Of a stretch of 20,728 bases of DNA, positions 6,539 through 13,333 are shown piece after piece. The stretch's first letter is position 1, and each line of letters opens with the position of its first letter. A program made the translations under genes and the position numbers. This DNA is from G020354645 sp050053515 (lineage in GTDB: Bacteria; Desulfobacterota; Desulfobacteria; Desulfobacterales; G020354645): positions 1-20,728 of the forward strand of contig JASFTQ010000037.1 in the NCBI GenBank assembly GCA_050053515.1. The letters are read 5' to 3'. The notes beneath the pieces are model-generated. The model was not told the origin of the DNA. It ran no database searches and worked only from the letters and a program-made list of their open reading frames with translations.

Positions 6539-7981
6539 TCAAGGTGGCGCCATCAAGTTGTTCAGGTACTCTATCAGCACCCATTCTGAAACATCATAGG
6601 GCAAAACCTCCATGATTTGATTTATCTTTTCCATTTTATCCGGAAGTTCGGTCCCGGTAACTCCTGCCATGGCGGCAAGTTTATAAAAAGTTTGTTCATC
6701 GAATTTGATGGAAAGCTTTTTAAGGTCGGCTTGCAAATTCCTGGTTTCCGCATCCACTTCTTGCGTTTTGAGTTCTTCGATTGTCTCTTCAAAATCTCTT
6801 AAAAATGCTTCTGCCTGGGGCACGGTTATACGGTTCATGGAGATGTGCAGATTGGCCGGTGAATTTTGGCGCTTAAACTGAGGTTGCAAATACCATCCTC
6901 TCTTTTTCATTTCATCTGCCAATCGATAGACATTTATTTTTTCCGAGGTGGAAGCAACCGCGAACATGCACATATCCGGCGTACCTAAGATCCGTACACC
7001 CTCAATAGCTTGGATGCCCTCGGTAACAATTTTTGTTGCCTGCATGACTTCGCGGACAATTTCCTTGTAGCCATCATCTCCGAGATATTTCATTACCGCC
7101 CAGGCAGCAGCCATTGGCCCACCGGACTTGCTGCTGGTCACCGCAGGATTGATAACCGTATAACCCATCCACCGTGAGCAGGCAAATATCTGGTGTCTTC
7201 TGAGCTCTTTGTTTCTATAAAGGACAATGGAAGCGCCTTTGGCAGCATAACCATATTTGTGTAAATCGGCAGAGATTGAGGTAACACCGGGTACGGTCAG
7301 GTCAAATTCCGGAACCGGGTATCCGAGCTGGCGCATGTAAGAAAGATGAATGCCGCCGACACAGGCATCCACATGGAATAAAATATCTTTTTCAAGCGCC
7401 AGTTCGCCGATTTCTGCTATTGGATCCACAACCCCGTGAGCATACTCGGGAGCCGAGCCTACCAGCAAAATGGTATTGGGGGTGATGGCCTCCCGCATGG
7501 CCCGAATATCCGCACGAAATGAAGCATCCTGGACGGCCGTTACAACCGGTTTGACCTGAAGGTAGTGGGCCGCTTTGTATAATGACGCGTGGGCCGTTAC
7601 CGGCATTACCATTTCGGGCGCTTCGATGTGGGGTTTGGTCGCTCTGGCATAATCCCTGGCGGTTTTCAGGGCCAGAATCAAACTTTCCGTGCCGCCGGAG
7701 GTGAAATTACCGACAACGGCTTTGTCTGCCCGCAGCAAATTGGCCACCATGCCCACCACTTCATTTTCCAACTGCAAAAGGCTCGGAAATGTCGTTGGAT
7801 CCAATGCATTTTCAGTTAAATACATGGTGTAGGCTCTATCAATGACGTCATGGGCCTTTTTTCCGGGATAATAGACGTATCCCAGCACTTTACCGGACTT
7901 CCAATCCAGATCCTTGTTTTTATAGCTAGCGAGCGTTTCAAAAATATCTTCTTTGGCCATCCCTTTTTCAGGAATTTTCAT
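6539..7981 (-). CDS. PLP-dependent decarboxylase, sphingosine-1-phosphate lyase-like
   Basis: The 480-residue protein is a group II PLP-dependent decarboxylase/lyase. SADLHKYGYAAKGAS near residue 237 contains the PLP-binding Lys242 and follows the sphingosine-1-phosphate lyase form (SADtHKYGya.KG) more closely than glutamate decarboxylase. HVDACVGG near 203-210 holds Asp205, which contacts the pyridine nitrogen; TSGGTES near 94-100 binds the phosphate; His131 in TAHASLYKAAH stacks on the ring. The likely reaction is retro-aldol cleavage of a phosphorylated amino-alcohol or a related amino-acid decarboxylation; the substrate is unknown, as sphingolipid enzymes are not otherwise seen here. No N-terminal membrane helix is present, so it is cytoplasmic, unlike eukaryotic S1P lyase. 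The start at 7981 is preferred over the ATG five codons upstream because GGAGGA precedes it by 7 nt. Confidence 0.85.
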   Translation of the reverse strand: MKIPEKGMAKEDIFETLASYKNKDLDWKSGKVLGYVYYPGKKAHDVIDRAYTMYLTENALDPTTFPSLLQLENEVVGMVANLLRADKAVVGNFTSGGTESLILALKTARDYARATKPHIEAPEMVMPVTAHASLYKAAHYLQVKPVVTAVQDASFRADIRAMREAITPNTILLVGSAPEYAHGVVDPIAEIGELALEKDILFHVDACVGGIHLSYMRQLGYPVPEFDLTVPGVTSISADLHKYGYAAKGASIVLYRNKELRRHQIFACSRWMGYTVINPAVTSSKSGGPMAAAWAVMKYLGDDGYKEIVREVMQATKIVTEGIQAIEGVRILGTPDMCMFAVASTSEKINVYRLADEMKKRGWYLQPQFKRQNSPANLHISMNRITVPQAEAFLRDFEETIEELKTQEVDAETRNLQADLKKLSIKFDEQTFYKLAAMAGVTGTELPDKMEKINQIMEVLPYDVSEWVLIEYLNNLMAPP

Positions 7982-7988
7982 AAGGTCT

Positions 7989-7994
7989 TCCTCC
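7989..7994 (-). promoter_or_regulatory. Ribosome binding site that sets the lyase start
   Basis: On the minus strand GGAGGA occupies 7994 down to 7989 and stands 7 nt before the ATG at 7981-7979. The upstream ATG at 7996-7994 overlaps this site and has no Shine-Dalgarno sequence of its own, so the protein should begin MKIPEKGM rather than five residues earlier. Confidence 0.75.
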
Positions 7995-8023
7995 ATGCAA
8001 TTTCAACAGATAGCAAACAAACC

Positions 8024-8053
8024 TTGATATTTCACTACTTTATGTGTTATGAT
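8024..8053 (+). promoter_or_regulatory. Sigma-70-type promoter for the 54-aa membrane protein
   Basis: TTGATA at 8024-8029 and TATGAT at 8048-8053 are each five of six to consensus with an 18-nt spacer. Transcription would start near 8060 and give a leader of about 70 nt to the ATG at 8131. The position, divergent from the lyase gene and ahead of an otherwise isolated small frame, supports both calls. Confidence 0.45.
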
Positions 8054-8130
8054 ATATTAAAAAGCCACTCCGCGAAGTTATCGACACCGTCTGGCATACA
8101 CCCGCAAGCCGACAGGAAGCAAAAAAGCCA

Positions 8131-8295
8131 ATGCGAAGTGTTCCCAAAGATATAAAGCCGGCCGTAATTTTAATCGGCCTGGTCGTCTGGTCTCTGGTAA
8201 ATATCTTTATTGAATTGATACCGCTTCCCGTCTATTTCCTGGTAAGTATCATATGGCTGATAGCCGGGCACCTGTGGTACAGATTTAATAGCTAG
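8131..8295 (+). CDS. Small two-helix membrane protein (54 aa)
   Basis: The frame starts MRSVPKDIKP and runs 54 codons to TAG. It encodes two strongly hydrophobic segments, roughly residues 11-29 (AVILIGLVVWSLVNIFIEL) and 32-48 (PLPVYFLVSIIWLIAGH), joined by a short proline turn and ending in a polar HLWYRFNS tail. This is a helical hairpin in the inner membrane, with the basic N-terminus probably cytoplasmic. AGGAAG lies about 12 nt upstream, which is a weak ribosome binding site. A plausible promoter is found 80-110 nt upstream. It is not homologous to anything I recognise; such small membrane proteins are often modulators of transporters or stress responses, but no partner is implied here. 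The hydrophobic pattern makes a chance frame unlikely. Confidence 0.5.
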   Translation: MRSVPKDIKPAVILIGLVVWSLVNIFIELIPLPVYFLVSIIWLIAGHLWYRFNS

Positions 8296-8364
8296 CAGCG
8301 ATTCCACCCCCCCTTTGTACATCCGTCGTCAATCGGTTGTAGTGGCCTTCACCGACCCCCATCC

Positions 8365-8456
8365 GCTTACAGACGGTGTCGCAATCCGCAAAAAGCTGTC
8401 ATTCCGGACGAATCCCTCATTGGGGATGACGAATTACGACACAGCCTGTTTGAGCG
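8365..8456. repeat. Imperfect palindromic element (REP/MITE-like)
   Basis: Nested inverted arms fold this stretch into one long imperfect hairpin. GTGTCGCAAT at 8376-8385 pairs with ATTACGACAC at 8433-8442 (one mismatch), and GTCATTCC at 8398-8405 pairs with GGGATGAC at 8423-8430 (one mismatch). Flanking CGCTTACAG and CTGTTTGAGCG extend the pairing with gaps. It lies just after the 3' end of the LolA-like gene and has no T-run, so it looks more like a dispersed palindromic repeat or mRNA 3'-end protector than a terminator. Confidence 0.45.
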
Positions 8457-8471
8457 TGACCGCCAAGCGCC

Positions 8472-9191
8472 TCATTTGGGTGTCCAGATCTCCGGCTCCT
8501 GCTCGAATATATCATCACTGAGGTCCGAATTGATTTTGTACCCTGAAAAGCGAATATAGACGATCCCCGTTTTCTTTCCTTTTTGCTTCAATTTTTTGTC
8601 GCCCGATTTTATCGGTTTTCCGATGAACTTCAGGGGTATATTAAAATCTTCCATCTCAAAGGCGATCTTGATCATGGCAGGCAACAGTTCACTTTCTTGG
8701 CCGTAAGTAAAATCAAGAATGTAGCTTCCCTCAGAGCGGGTATTGTTCTCCACTTTCGAGATAACGAGCGAGGCCGCATCCACCCATATGGTTGCAAGAA
8801 CAATGGCGGATTTTTTCTTTGCCGGGATGACCTTGATGGTGTAGTGCCGGCGTTGATCAATGTACTCGTAACCGGTAAATATCGATGTAAAATCATCTTT
8901 GAGGATGTTGCGAAGGGAAAAATGCATTCCTTTTTTCGGAAGCATAATGAATTCATCTGAAGTATATTTTATCTTATGCGGTCTCTTGTAGTACATGACT
9001 GCGTGTTTGACCGGCATATTTATAAAATCAACATCCAGCTCTATTTCAATATTAACCTGATAATCCATTATCTGATCCTGTTTCGCCAGAACCGATTGAA
9101 GTACCTCGGCGGGATCTACCGACTGCGCATGTGTTTGGTTCTGGCTGACCCCCAGCATCAGCAGAATCATTATGGATAGCGAATGTTTCAT
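8472..9191 (-). CDS. LolA-like periplasmic outer-membrane lipoprotein-sorting protein
   Basis: The 239-residue product begins with a signal peptide (basic MKHS, hydrophobic IMILLMLGV, cleavage likely after THA at about residue 22). The mature part opens with a helical SVDPAEVLQSVLAKQDQI segment, followed by beta-rich stretches such as VNIEIELDV, AVMYYKRPHKIKY and LATIWVDAASLVISKVEN. This is the order expected for the half-barrel LolA/LolB/YceG-type 'outer membrane lipoprotein-sorting' fold (PF17131 or DUF4292-like), which shields lipid groups in the periplasm. Its likely job is to receive a lipid or lipoprotein from the ABC transporter encoded just upstream on the same strand. A 217-bp palindromic element separates the two, and only AAAGAA precedes the start codon, so translation initiation may be weak or altered. 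Exact family is uncertain, the secreted LolA-type fold is fairly sure. Confidence 0.7.
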   Translation of the reverse strand: MKHSLSIMILLMLGVSQNQTHAQSVDPAEVLQSVLAKQDQIMDYQVNIEIELDVDFINMPVKHAVMYYKRPHKIKYTSDEFIMLPKKGMHFSLRNILKDDFTSIFTGYEYIDQRRHYTIKVIPAKKKSAIVLATIWVDAASLVISKVENNTRSEGSYILDFTYGQESELLPAMIKIAFEMEDFNIPLKFIGKPIKSGDKKLKQKGKKTGIVYIRFSGYKINSDLSDDIFEQEPEIWTPK

Positions 9192-9205
9192 TTCTTTGAC
9201 GCTCG

Positions 9206-9422
9206 TTCAACGGATGACGGGCTGTTGCCCAAACATATTTTCGCTTAAGTCTAAAACGTTTTTTGATAAATCTAAAGCTTGCTCCAGGCGCCTTGAAAAC
9301 TCGTCCCGCTTGACAGCGGTACTCCAGCAGGTTCAAAGCGCTTTTCTTGCGCTGTGCTAAGATTCATGGGCAAAAAACCTTTTAATGACCGCTCAAAAAT
9401 GTTTGGGCAACAGCCCGTTGAA
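9206..9422. mobile_element. Palindrome-ended element between LolA-like and ABC permease genes
   Basis: A perfect 19-bp inverted pair bounds the region: ACGGGCTGTTGCCCAAACA at 9217-9235 and its exact reverse complement at 9400-9418. Outside these, TTCAACGG at 9206-9213 and CCGTTGAA at 9415-9422 extend the match, and the arms stay similar inward through a T-run (ACGTTTTTTG on the left, GGTTTTTTG on the right). Each end also holds a small hairpin, GGGC-TGTT-GCCC. No transposase or credible gene is inside. The 217-bp size and symmetric ends fit a MITE-like insertion that has separated the LolA-like gene from the ABC genes. No clear target duplication is visible. Confidence 0.55.
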
Positions 9423-9430
9423 GAATAACA

Positions 9431-10267
9431 TCAGGACAAAATATCCTTTTTGGAAAAATAGAAACCGGTCGCGACATAAAAGATCAAAATATGAAACAGC
9501 AGAATGACTGCAGACTTTAGGATCTCTTCCGCGTTAATATCAAAATAAAAGAAAAGCTGCCAGGTATCAAGATAGCTGGTCAAAAGGAACGGTTTGATGA
9601 CCCTGAACACCTCCAAATCCAAAGTGGATATCATGGTAAAGGTAATAATGATAGCCATGGTGGTGAGAATGGGACCAAGGGAGTTGTTGGACATGCTGGA
9701 AAAGAGCAGGGACATGGCGGCGATGGTGGCCATGCTTAAAAAGCCGAATGCATAGGCCGCAGCAAAACGCCACAAAACGTCAGACTCCGGGAAGATACTC
9801 AATCCTCCCAGAAAGACCATCAGGTCGCCCTTGCCAAAGATCAGCAGGCCCAATCCGACACTGAATACCGCCAGAAAGATCACGATCACCAGGGCGTATA
9901 CCATGGCCGTAAGGTACTTTGCGGTCACCAGGCTAAGCCGGCTCACAGGCCGTGTCAGCAAGACGCGAAAGGTACCTGAATTGGCTTCACCCGCCAGAAG
10001 ATCACCGGTAACGATCACAATCAAAAAAGGAACGTGTACCCAGAGAAAATTCAACACAATATAGGAAACCATGTACCCATTGACAAGGTTTCCCTGGAAC
10101 AAAAAAGATTCCTTAAGATTCCGGGTCAGATAGTCCAGCATTTCCTGGCCTTCATATAACGCAGCCAGCTTTGTGATCACTACGATGATGGCTATGGCAA
10201 TAAAAGCGATATAGCTGCGCCTTCTGGCAAATATCTTATAGAGTTCGATGCGTGTGAGTCTCAACAT
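9431..10267 (-). CDS. ABC-2 type transporter permease
   Basis: The 278-residue protein has about six hydrophobic segments: near residues 18-34, 55-85, 115-140, 165-190, 197-212 and 250-268. This is the ABC-2 membrane layout. Around residues 85-105, GDLLAGEANSGTFRVLLTRPVSR matches the conserved 'E...GT...LL..PvsR' cytoplasmic stretch just after the second helix. It would form the membrane channel of an exporter with the ATPase encoded directly upstream: the ATPase stop and this ATG are one nucleotide apart, so they are translationally coupled. The substrate is not evident; related BcrB/NatB-type systems handle antimicrobials, ions or lipids, and the nearby LolA-like protein favours a lipid or lipoprotein. 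Confidence 0.85.
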   Translation of the reverse strand: MLRLTRIELYKIFARRRSYIAFIAIAIIVVITKLAALYEGQEMLDYLTRNLKESFLFQGNLVNGYMVSYIVLNFLWVHVPFLIVIVTGDLLAGEANSGTFRVLLTRPVSRLSLVTAKYLTAMVYALVIVIFLAVFSVGLGLLIFGKGDLMVFLGGLSIFPESDVLWRFAAAYAFGFLSMATIAAMSLLFSSMSNNSLGPILTTMAIIITFTMISTLDLEVFRVIKPFLLTSYLDTWQLFFYFDINAEEILKSAVILLFHILIFYVATGFYFSKKDILS

Positions 10268-10268
10268 A

Positions 10269-11183
10269 TCAGGTGATATTCAGAAAATAGTCTTCGAGCC
10301 GCTGTTGATGTTCTACGGCGTGAATCATGATCCCGTTGTCATTCAAATACTTGTTAATGATCGGCACGATTTGCTTTTTGCAAAAAACTTTCAGCACGGC
10401 GCCTTCCAGTTCTGAGGAACTGATTTCAAGGTTAGCGGCCTTGATAAGCCGAATCGCTCTGCGGGGGTCGTCGACCTGAAATCGGGTGGGGAAATGATGC
10501 TTTTGCAGCAACTCGTCGACGGTGCCCTCCACGACGGTTTTTCCATTGTTTATGATCAGCATTCGGTTGGATACCTGCTCGATCTCATTTAACTGGTGTG
10601 ATGATAGAAAAATTGTTTTGTTCAGGGTCCTGTTGAGATATCTGATCAGTTCCCGTATATCTCTGACCCCGGCCGGATCAAGGCCGATGCCGGGTTCGTC
10701 CAAAACCAGCAATTCCGGATCGTGTATCAACGCTTGGGCGATTCCCAGACGCTGTTTCATTCCCTTGGAATAGGTGCGGACCTTGCTCAGGGCTCTATCT
10801 TTCAGGCCCACCAGCTCCATGACTTCCATAATCCGCGCCGAAGACACCGGTTTGCCTGCATAGACGGATAGCACTTCGAGATTCCTGCGAGCAGTCAGGT
10901 AATCATAAAAGTCAGGTTCTTCGACCAAGGCCCCAATCCGGCTCAATATGTGTTTCCGCTGTTGGTACAGTGGTAATCCGAAAATTTCAATCTTCCCGCC
11001 GTCCGGTCTCACCAGGGAGAGCACCATGCGAATGGTGGTACTCTTGCCGGATCCATTGGGCCCCAGAAAACCGTAGACATCTCCACAGCAAACTTCAAAG
11101 CTCAAATGGTCCACAGCCTGGATGTCCTTCAAACGTTTGCTGAGCCCGCGGACCCTGATCAACGGCGCTTTTGCCCGTGTCAT
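10269..11183 (-). CDS. ABC transporter ATP-binding protein
   Basis: The 304-residue protein has the complete nucleotide-binding set: Walker A GPNGSGKST at 41-49, an EEPDFYDYLT stretch replacing the usual Gln of the Q-loop (as in BcrA/NatA-type exporters), signature YSKGMKQRLGIAQ near 138-150, Walker B LLVLDEPGIGLDP near 158-170 and H-loop FLSSHQ near 192-197. After about residue 215 comes a roughly 85-residue C-terminal regulatory extension. It powers the ABC-2 permease encoded next. The ATG at 11183-11181 overlaps an upstream stop in the arrangement TAATG, and AGGGAA lies about 9 nt upstream. It should be the first certain gene of a minus-strand operon, ATPase then permease, with the LolA-like gene third beyond an inserted element. 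Confidence 0.92.
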   Translation of the reverse strand: MTRAKAPLIRVRGLSKRLKDIQAVDHLSFEVCCGDVYGFLGPNGSGKSTTIRMVLSLVRPDGGKIEIFGLPLYQQRKHILSRIGALVEEPDFYDYLTARRNLEVLSVYAGKPVSSARIMEVMELVGLKDRALSKVRTYSKGMKQRLGIAQALIHDPELLVLDEPGIGLDPAGVRDIRELIRYLNRTLNKTIFLSSHQLNEIEQVSNRMLIINNGKTVVEGTVDELLQKHHFPTRFQVDDPRRAIRLIKAANLEISSSELEGAVLKVFCKKQIVPIINKYLNDNGIMIHAVEHQQRLEDYFLNIT

Positions 11184-11413
11184 TAAAATGATTCCCTGAT
11201 CCTACGGTTAACAAGGCGGGTACACGTCCTCCGATAATCCGCCCCAAAAACCATCAACGCGATAACTGCCATCAAATGCAACAGATAGCCGGTTTTCAGA
11301 CAAGATATGAATAGGTGGCAATATATGTTTTGCGGATGAATCCCGGCAGGGCCGGATGGGTTGAGTCTGCTCTGGCGCATCTGGTTTATAGCTCTCGAAG
11401 GTGTGGTGATCAT
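11183..11413 (-). CDS. Possible small membrane protein or relic before the ABC ATPase
   Basis: This frame of 76 codons ends TAA, overlapping the ATPase start codon as TAATG, which is a classical coupling arrangement. It has one hydrophobic segment, GYLLHLMAVIALMVFGADY, flanked by RRTCTRLVNRRIRESF, as in a single-pass protein with a basic cytoplasmic tail. Against it, an in-frame TGA directly precedes the ATG, no ribosome binding site is present, and the first 35 residues are not protein-like. A shorter translation or a decayed 3' gene end is as likely as a working gene. I do not recognise it. Confidence 0.2.
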   Translation of the reverse strand: MITTPSRAINQMRQSRLNPSGPAGIHPQNIYCHLFISCLKTGYLLHLMAVIALMVFGADYRRTCTRLVNRRIRESF

Positions 11414-11498
11414 TCAATGGAAAATAAGCGCAACGATTCTTTGTATATCAACCAAAAAACATGCCTGCAAGCCGCATTTTTCTTCAGCGTTTAACTGT

Positions 11499-11532
11499 GA
11501 AAAAAAGTACTTAATTGTGTGTACTTTTTTTC
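11499..11532. terminator. Bidirectional terminator-like hairpin
   Basis: GAAAAAAAGTAC at 11499-11510 and GTACTTTTTTTC at 11521-11532 form a perfect 12-bp stem with a 10-nt loop. Each strand ends the stem in seven T residues, so it could terminate transcription in either direction, although the GC content of the stem is low for an efficient terminator. It lies between the divergent ABC and collagen-like genes, where no known transcript needs a terminator. Confidence 0.4.
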
Positions 11533-11761
11533 TCAATGGCCTGGCGCCATTTATAAAACCGCTTTAATGCGTGTGGAACCTGTATGGCTAAACAGCACAC
11601 GGCAACGGACACATGCGTCCATACGATTGGTGTGAGATCGTTTTGAACCACCGGTAACCCGGGATTTGACACGCGAAAGGGTATCGAGCCCGGTTTGTCG
11701 ACGGCTTTTCTCGTAAGGGACCGCTTTCTTCGTCCGGCATGTAATACATTCGGCTAGATAT

Positions 11762-11777
11762 TTGCACAATATTTGCA
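11762..11777 (+). promoter_or_regulatory. Sigma-54-like promoter of the collagen-like gene
   Basis: TTGCAC at 11762-11767, five bases, then TTGCA at 11773-11777 reproduces the -24/-12 spacing of the sigma-54 consensus TGGCAC-N5-TTGCA. The one deviation is T for the first G of the -24 GG, a costly mismatch. The start site would be near 11788, about 115 nt before the gene. The same bases also form a direct repeat ATATTTGCA, so a different factor could bind. Confidence 0.3.
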
Positions 11778-11820
11778 TACTTTACAAATATATCGAAATT
11801 ACTACACATACGCGGTTTTT

Positions 11821-11875
11821 AAACCGGCTCGAAGAAAGCCTGGCGGCCGTCAGGCTAACTTGCTGAAAGGCCGGT
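11821..11875 (+). promoter_or_regulatory. Structured 5' leader of the collagen-like gene
   Basis: An outer stem AACCGGC (11821-11827) with GCCGGTT (11869-11875) encloses an inner hairpin AGCCTG (11836-11841) with CAGGCT (11850-11855). The 3' side is only 7 nt from the GGAGGGGAGG ribosome binding site, so folding could affect translation. The fold has some look of a cyclic-dinucleotide (GEMM) leader but lacks the GGACGCAAAGCC core, so I assign no riboswitch class. Confidence 0.35.
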
Positions 11876-11901
11876 TGATTTCGGAGGGGAGGATAATAAC
11901 A

Positions 11902-13173
11902 ATGAAGAAAGGATATTTAATCGCAGGGTTGATGATTATTTTTTTGTCTACCAGCATCAGCCCGGCCTATGCCGAAAACGACGTGATCTTCGGGTGTTTC
12001 AAGATATTTTCCGGCAGACTGCGCGTGGTCAGCCATCCGAGTCAATGCCGCTTCTTCGAATTCCCGATCGCCTGGCGCGTAACCGGACCGCCGGGAGAAC
12101 CCGGACCGCCGGGAGAACCCGGAGCTCAGGGCCCTGCCGGTCCACGGGGACCGGCCGGCCCACCCGGTCCAACCGGTTCTGTCGGACCCCAGGGTGAACC
12201 CGGTCCTGCAGGTCCGCCGGGGCCGCAGGGCCTCCAGGGCGAGCAAGGCCCCCCCGGGGTGCCGCCGGGTCAGCAGTGTGACGGCGGCACTGTCCTGGTG
12301 GGTTTCGATGCCGAAGGCGGTCTGATTTGTGAAGCAATAAATTTTCCGCCGATTGCCAGGGCCCAGGCGAGCCCACTCGTAGGAGTTGCCCCATTGCAAG
12401 TGAACTTTGACGCCGGTGAGTCTTTTGATCTTGATGGTGATCGGCCGTTGTCTTTTGAGTGGGACTTTGGGGATGGAACGATAAACAGCGAACAACTAAC
12501 GGCGCATATCTTTGCAAGCCCTGGAGAGTTTGTGGTTTTGTTGACGGTGACGGACGCCCAAGGGCTAGCATCCAGCACCTCTATGGTGGTGCGCGTGTTG
12601 GAGGGTCCCCTCACACCCAGCGTCCCGGGTGATTTGGTTATTACTGAGATCATGAAGACACCGTCGTCCAACGGCCAATTCGTTGGTGAATATTTTGAAA
12701 TATATAATCCAACCGCAACGCCGTTTACGCTTGGTGGATGCACTATTTCGGATTTAGGCACCGACTTCCATCAGATTCCGACAGACGTCGTGATCGAACC
12801 CGACACATTTGCCATACTCGCCGTTTCCGGGGTAGCGGTGGCAGAACCCGATTATGTTTATCGGTCAGCCGCTGCTCCATTAAATTTTTTCCTTGAAGAA
12901 TCTAATGATGAAATAATTATTAAATGCAACGATATTACTATTGACGAGGTAGTATATGTTGTTGGCGATGACGATGATTTATTTCCCATGGCTCAGGGGA
13001 CGAGCATGAATCTTGATCCTGGTGCACTGAACAGTATCTCAAACGACGACGGTTCAAACTGGTGCGAGACACCAAAGATCACTGCAAACCTATTTCCGGT
13101 AGGCCCGGGAGCCAGCACCGGTGATTTCGGCACTCCCGGCGCCGGCAATATTGTTTGTGCTGGCAACGACTAA
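11902..13173 (+). CDS. Secreted collagen-like protein with PKD and lamin-tail-like domains
   Basis: The 423-residue protein starts at the ATG 9 nt after GGAGGGGAGG. Residues 1-24 are a signal peptide ending PAYA. Residues 30-60 (GCFKIFSGRLRVV...SQCRFFEFPIAW) match the short Cys-containing cap often found before bacterial collagen repeats. Residues 62-121 are 20 uninterrupted Gly-X-Y triplets, rich in GPP, GEP and GPA, able to form a triple helix. A PKD domain follows at about 152-234, with WDFGDG at 187-192. Residues 243-420 (DLVITEIMKTP, EYFEIYNPT, PFTLGGCTISD) match a lamin-tail-like domain. Eight cysteines come in well-spaced pairs, suggesting four disulfides. No sorting tail or membrane anchor is seen, so it is probably released or held at the outer surface by partners. 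It stands alone between its own leader and terminators. Confidence 0.88.
   Translation: MKKGYLIAGLMIIFLSTSISPAYAENDVIFGCFKIFSGRLRVVSHPSQCRFFEFPIAWRVTGPPGEPGPPGEPGAQGPAGPRGPAGPPGPTGSVGPQGEPGPAGPPGPQGLQGEQGPPGVPPGQQCDGGTVLVGFDAEGGLICEAINFPPIARAQASPLVGVAPLQVNFDAGESFDLDGDRPLSFEWDFGDGTINSEQLTAHIFASPGEFVVLLTVTDAQGLASSTSMVVRVLEGPLTPSVPGDLVITEIMKTPSSNGQFVGEYFEIYNPTATPFTLGGCTISDLGTDFHQIPTDVVIEPDTFAILAVSGVAVAEPDYVYRSAAAPLNFFLEESNDEIIIKCNDITIDEVVYVVGDDDDLFPMAQGTSMNLDPGALNSISNDDGSNWCETPKITANLFPVGPGASTGDFGTPGAGNIVCAGND
12083..12118 (+). repeat. 18-bp tandem duplication in the Gly-X-Y coding segment
   Basis: The 18-bp unit CCGGACCGCCGGGAGAAC occurs twice in tandem and encodes the successive GPPGEP blocks at the start of the collagen-like stretch. 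Exact duplication at DNA level, while later triplets differ, points to recent slippage or unequal exchange that changes collagen length in steps of two triplets. Confidence 0.7.
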
Positions 13174-13184
13174 TCTGAACGCTA

Positions 13185-13214
13185 AGGGATAACCGGAAAT
13201 AACCGGTTATCCCT
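13185..13214 (+). terminator. Hairpin after the collagen-like gene
   Basis: AGGGATAACCGG at 13185-13196 and CCGGTTATCCCT at 13203-13214 form a perfect 12-bp stem with a 6-nt AAATAA loop, beginning 11 nt after the stop codon. No T-run follows, so it may stabilise the mRNA 3' end rather than terminate on its own; the real terminator may be the one at 13334. Confidence 0.55.
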
Positions 13215-13333
13215 GGCGATAAAATACGATCATCCGTGACAGGTAAGCCCCACAAAGAGTAAAATTCCTCGTATCCAGAGAAACCCAAAAGCTTTAATTA
13301 TTCTTTTTATCATTTCCTATGCAAAATTCGCGC

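Noticed and set aside
11551..11809. Two overlapping minus-strand frames of about 75 codons
   Set aside because: Neither has a ribosome binding site or protein-like composition, and both run over the probable promoter of the collagen-like gene.
11821..11875. Cyclic-di-GMP (GEMM) riboswitch
   Set aside because: The nested stems and an AAAGCC stretch are suggestive, but the conserved GGACGCAAAGCC core and the tetraloop-receptor pairing are absent.
12083..12264. Possible CRISPR-like or minisatellite array
   Set aside because: The periodicity is the 9-bp and 18-bp pattern of Gly-X-Y codons inside a gene, with no spacers.
11917..12571. Long minus-strand frames (192 and 180 codons)
   Set aside because: They are antisense to the Gly-X-Y and PKD coding region; the GC-rich triplet repeat keeps other frames open.
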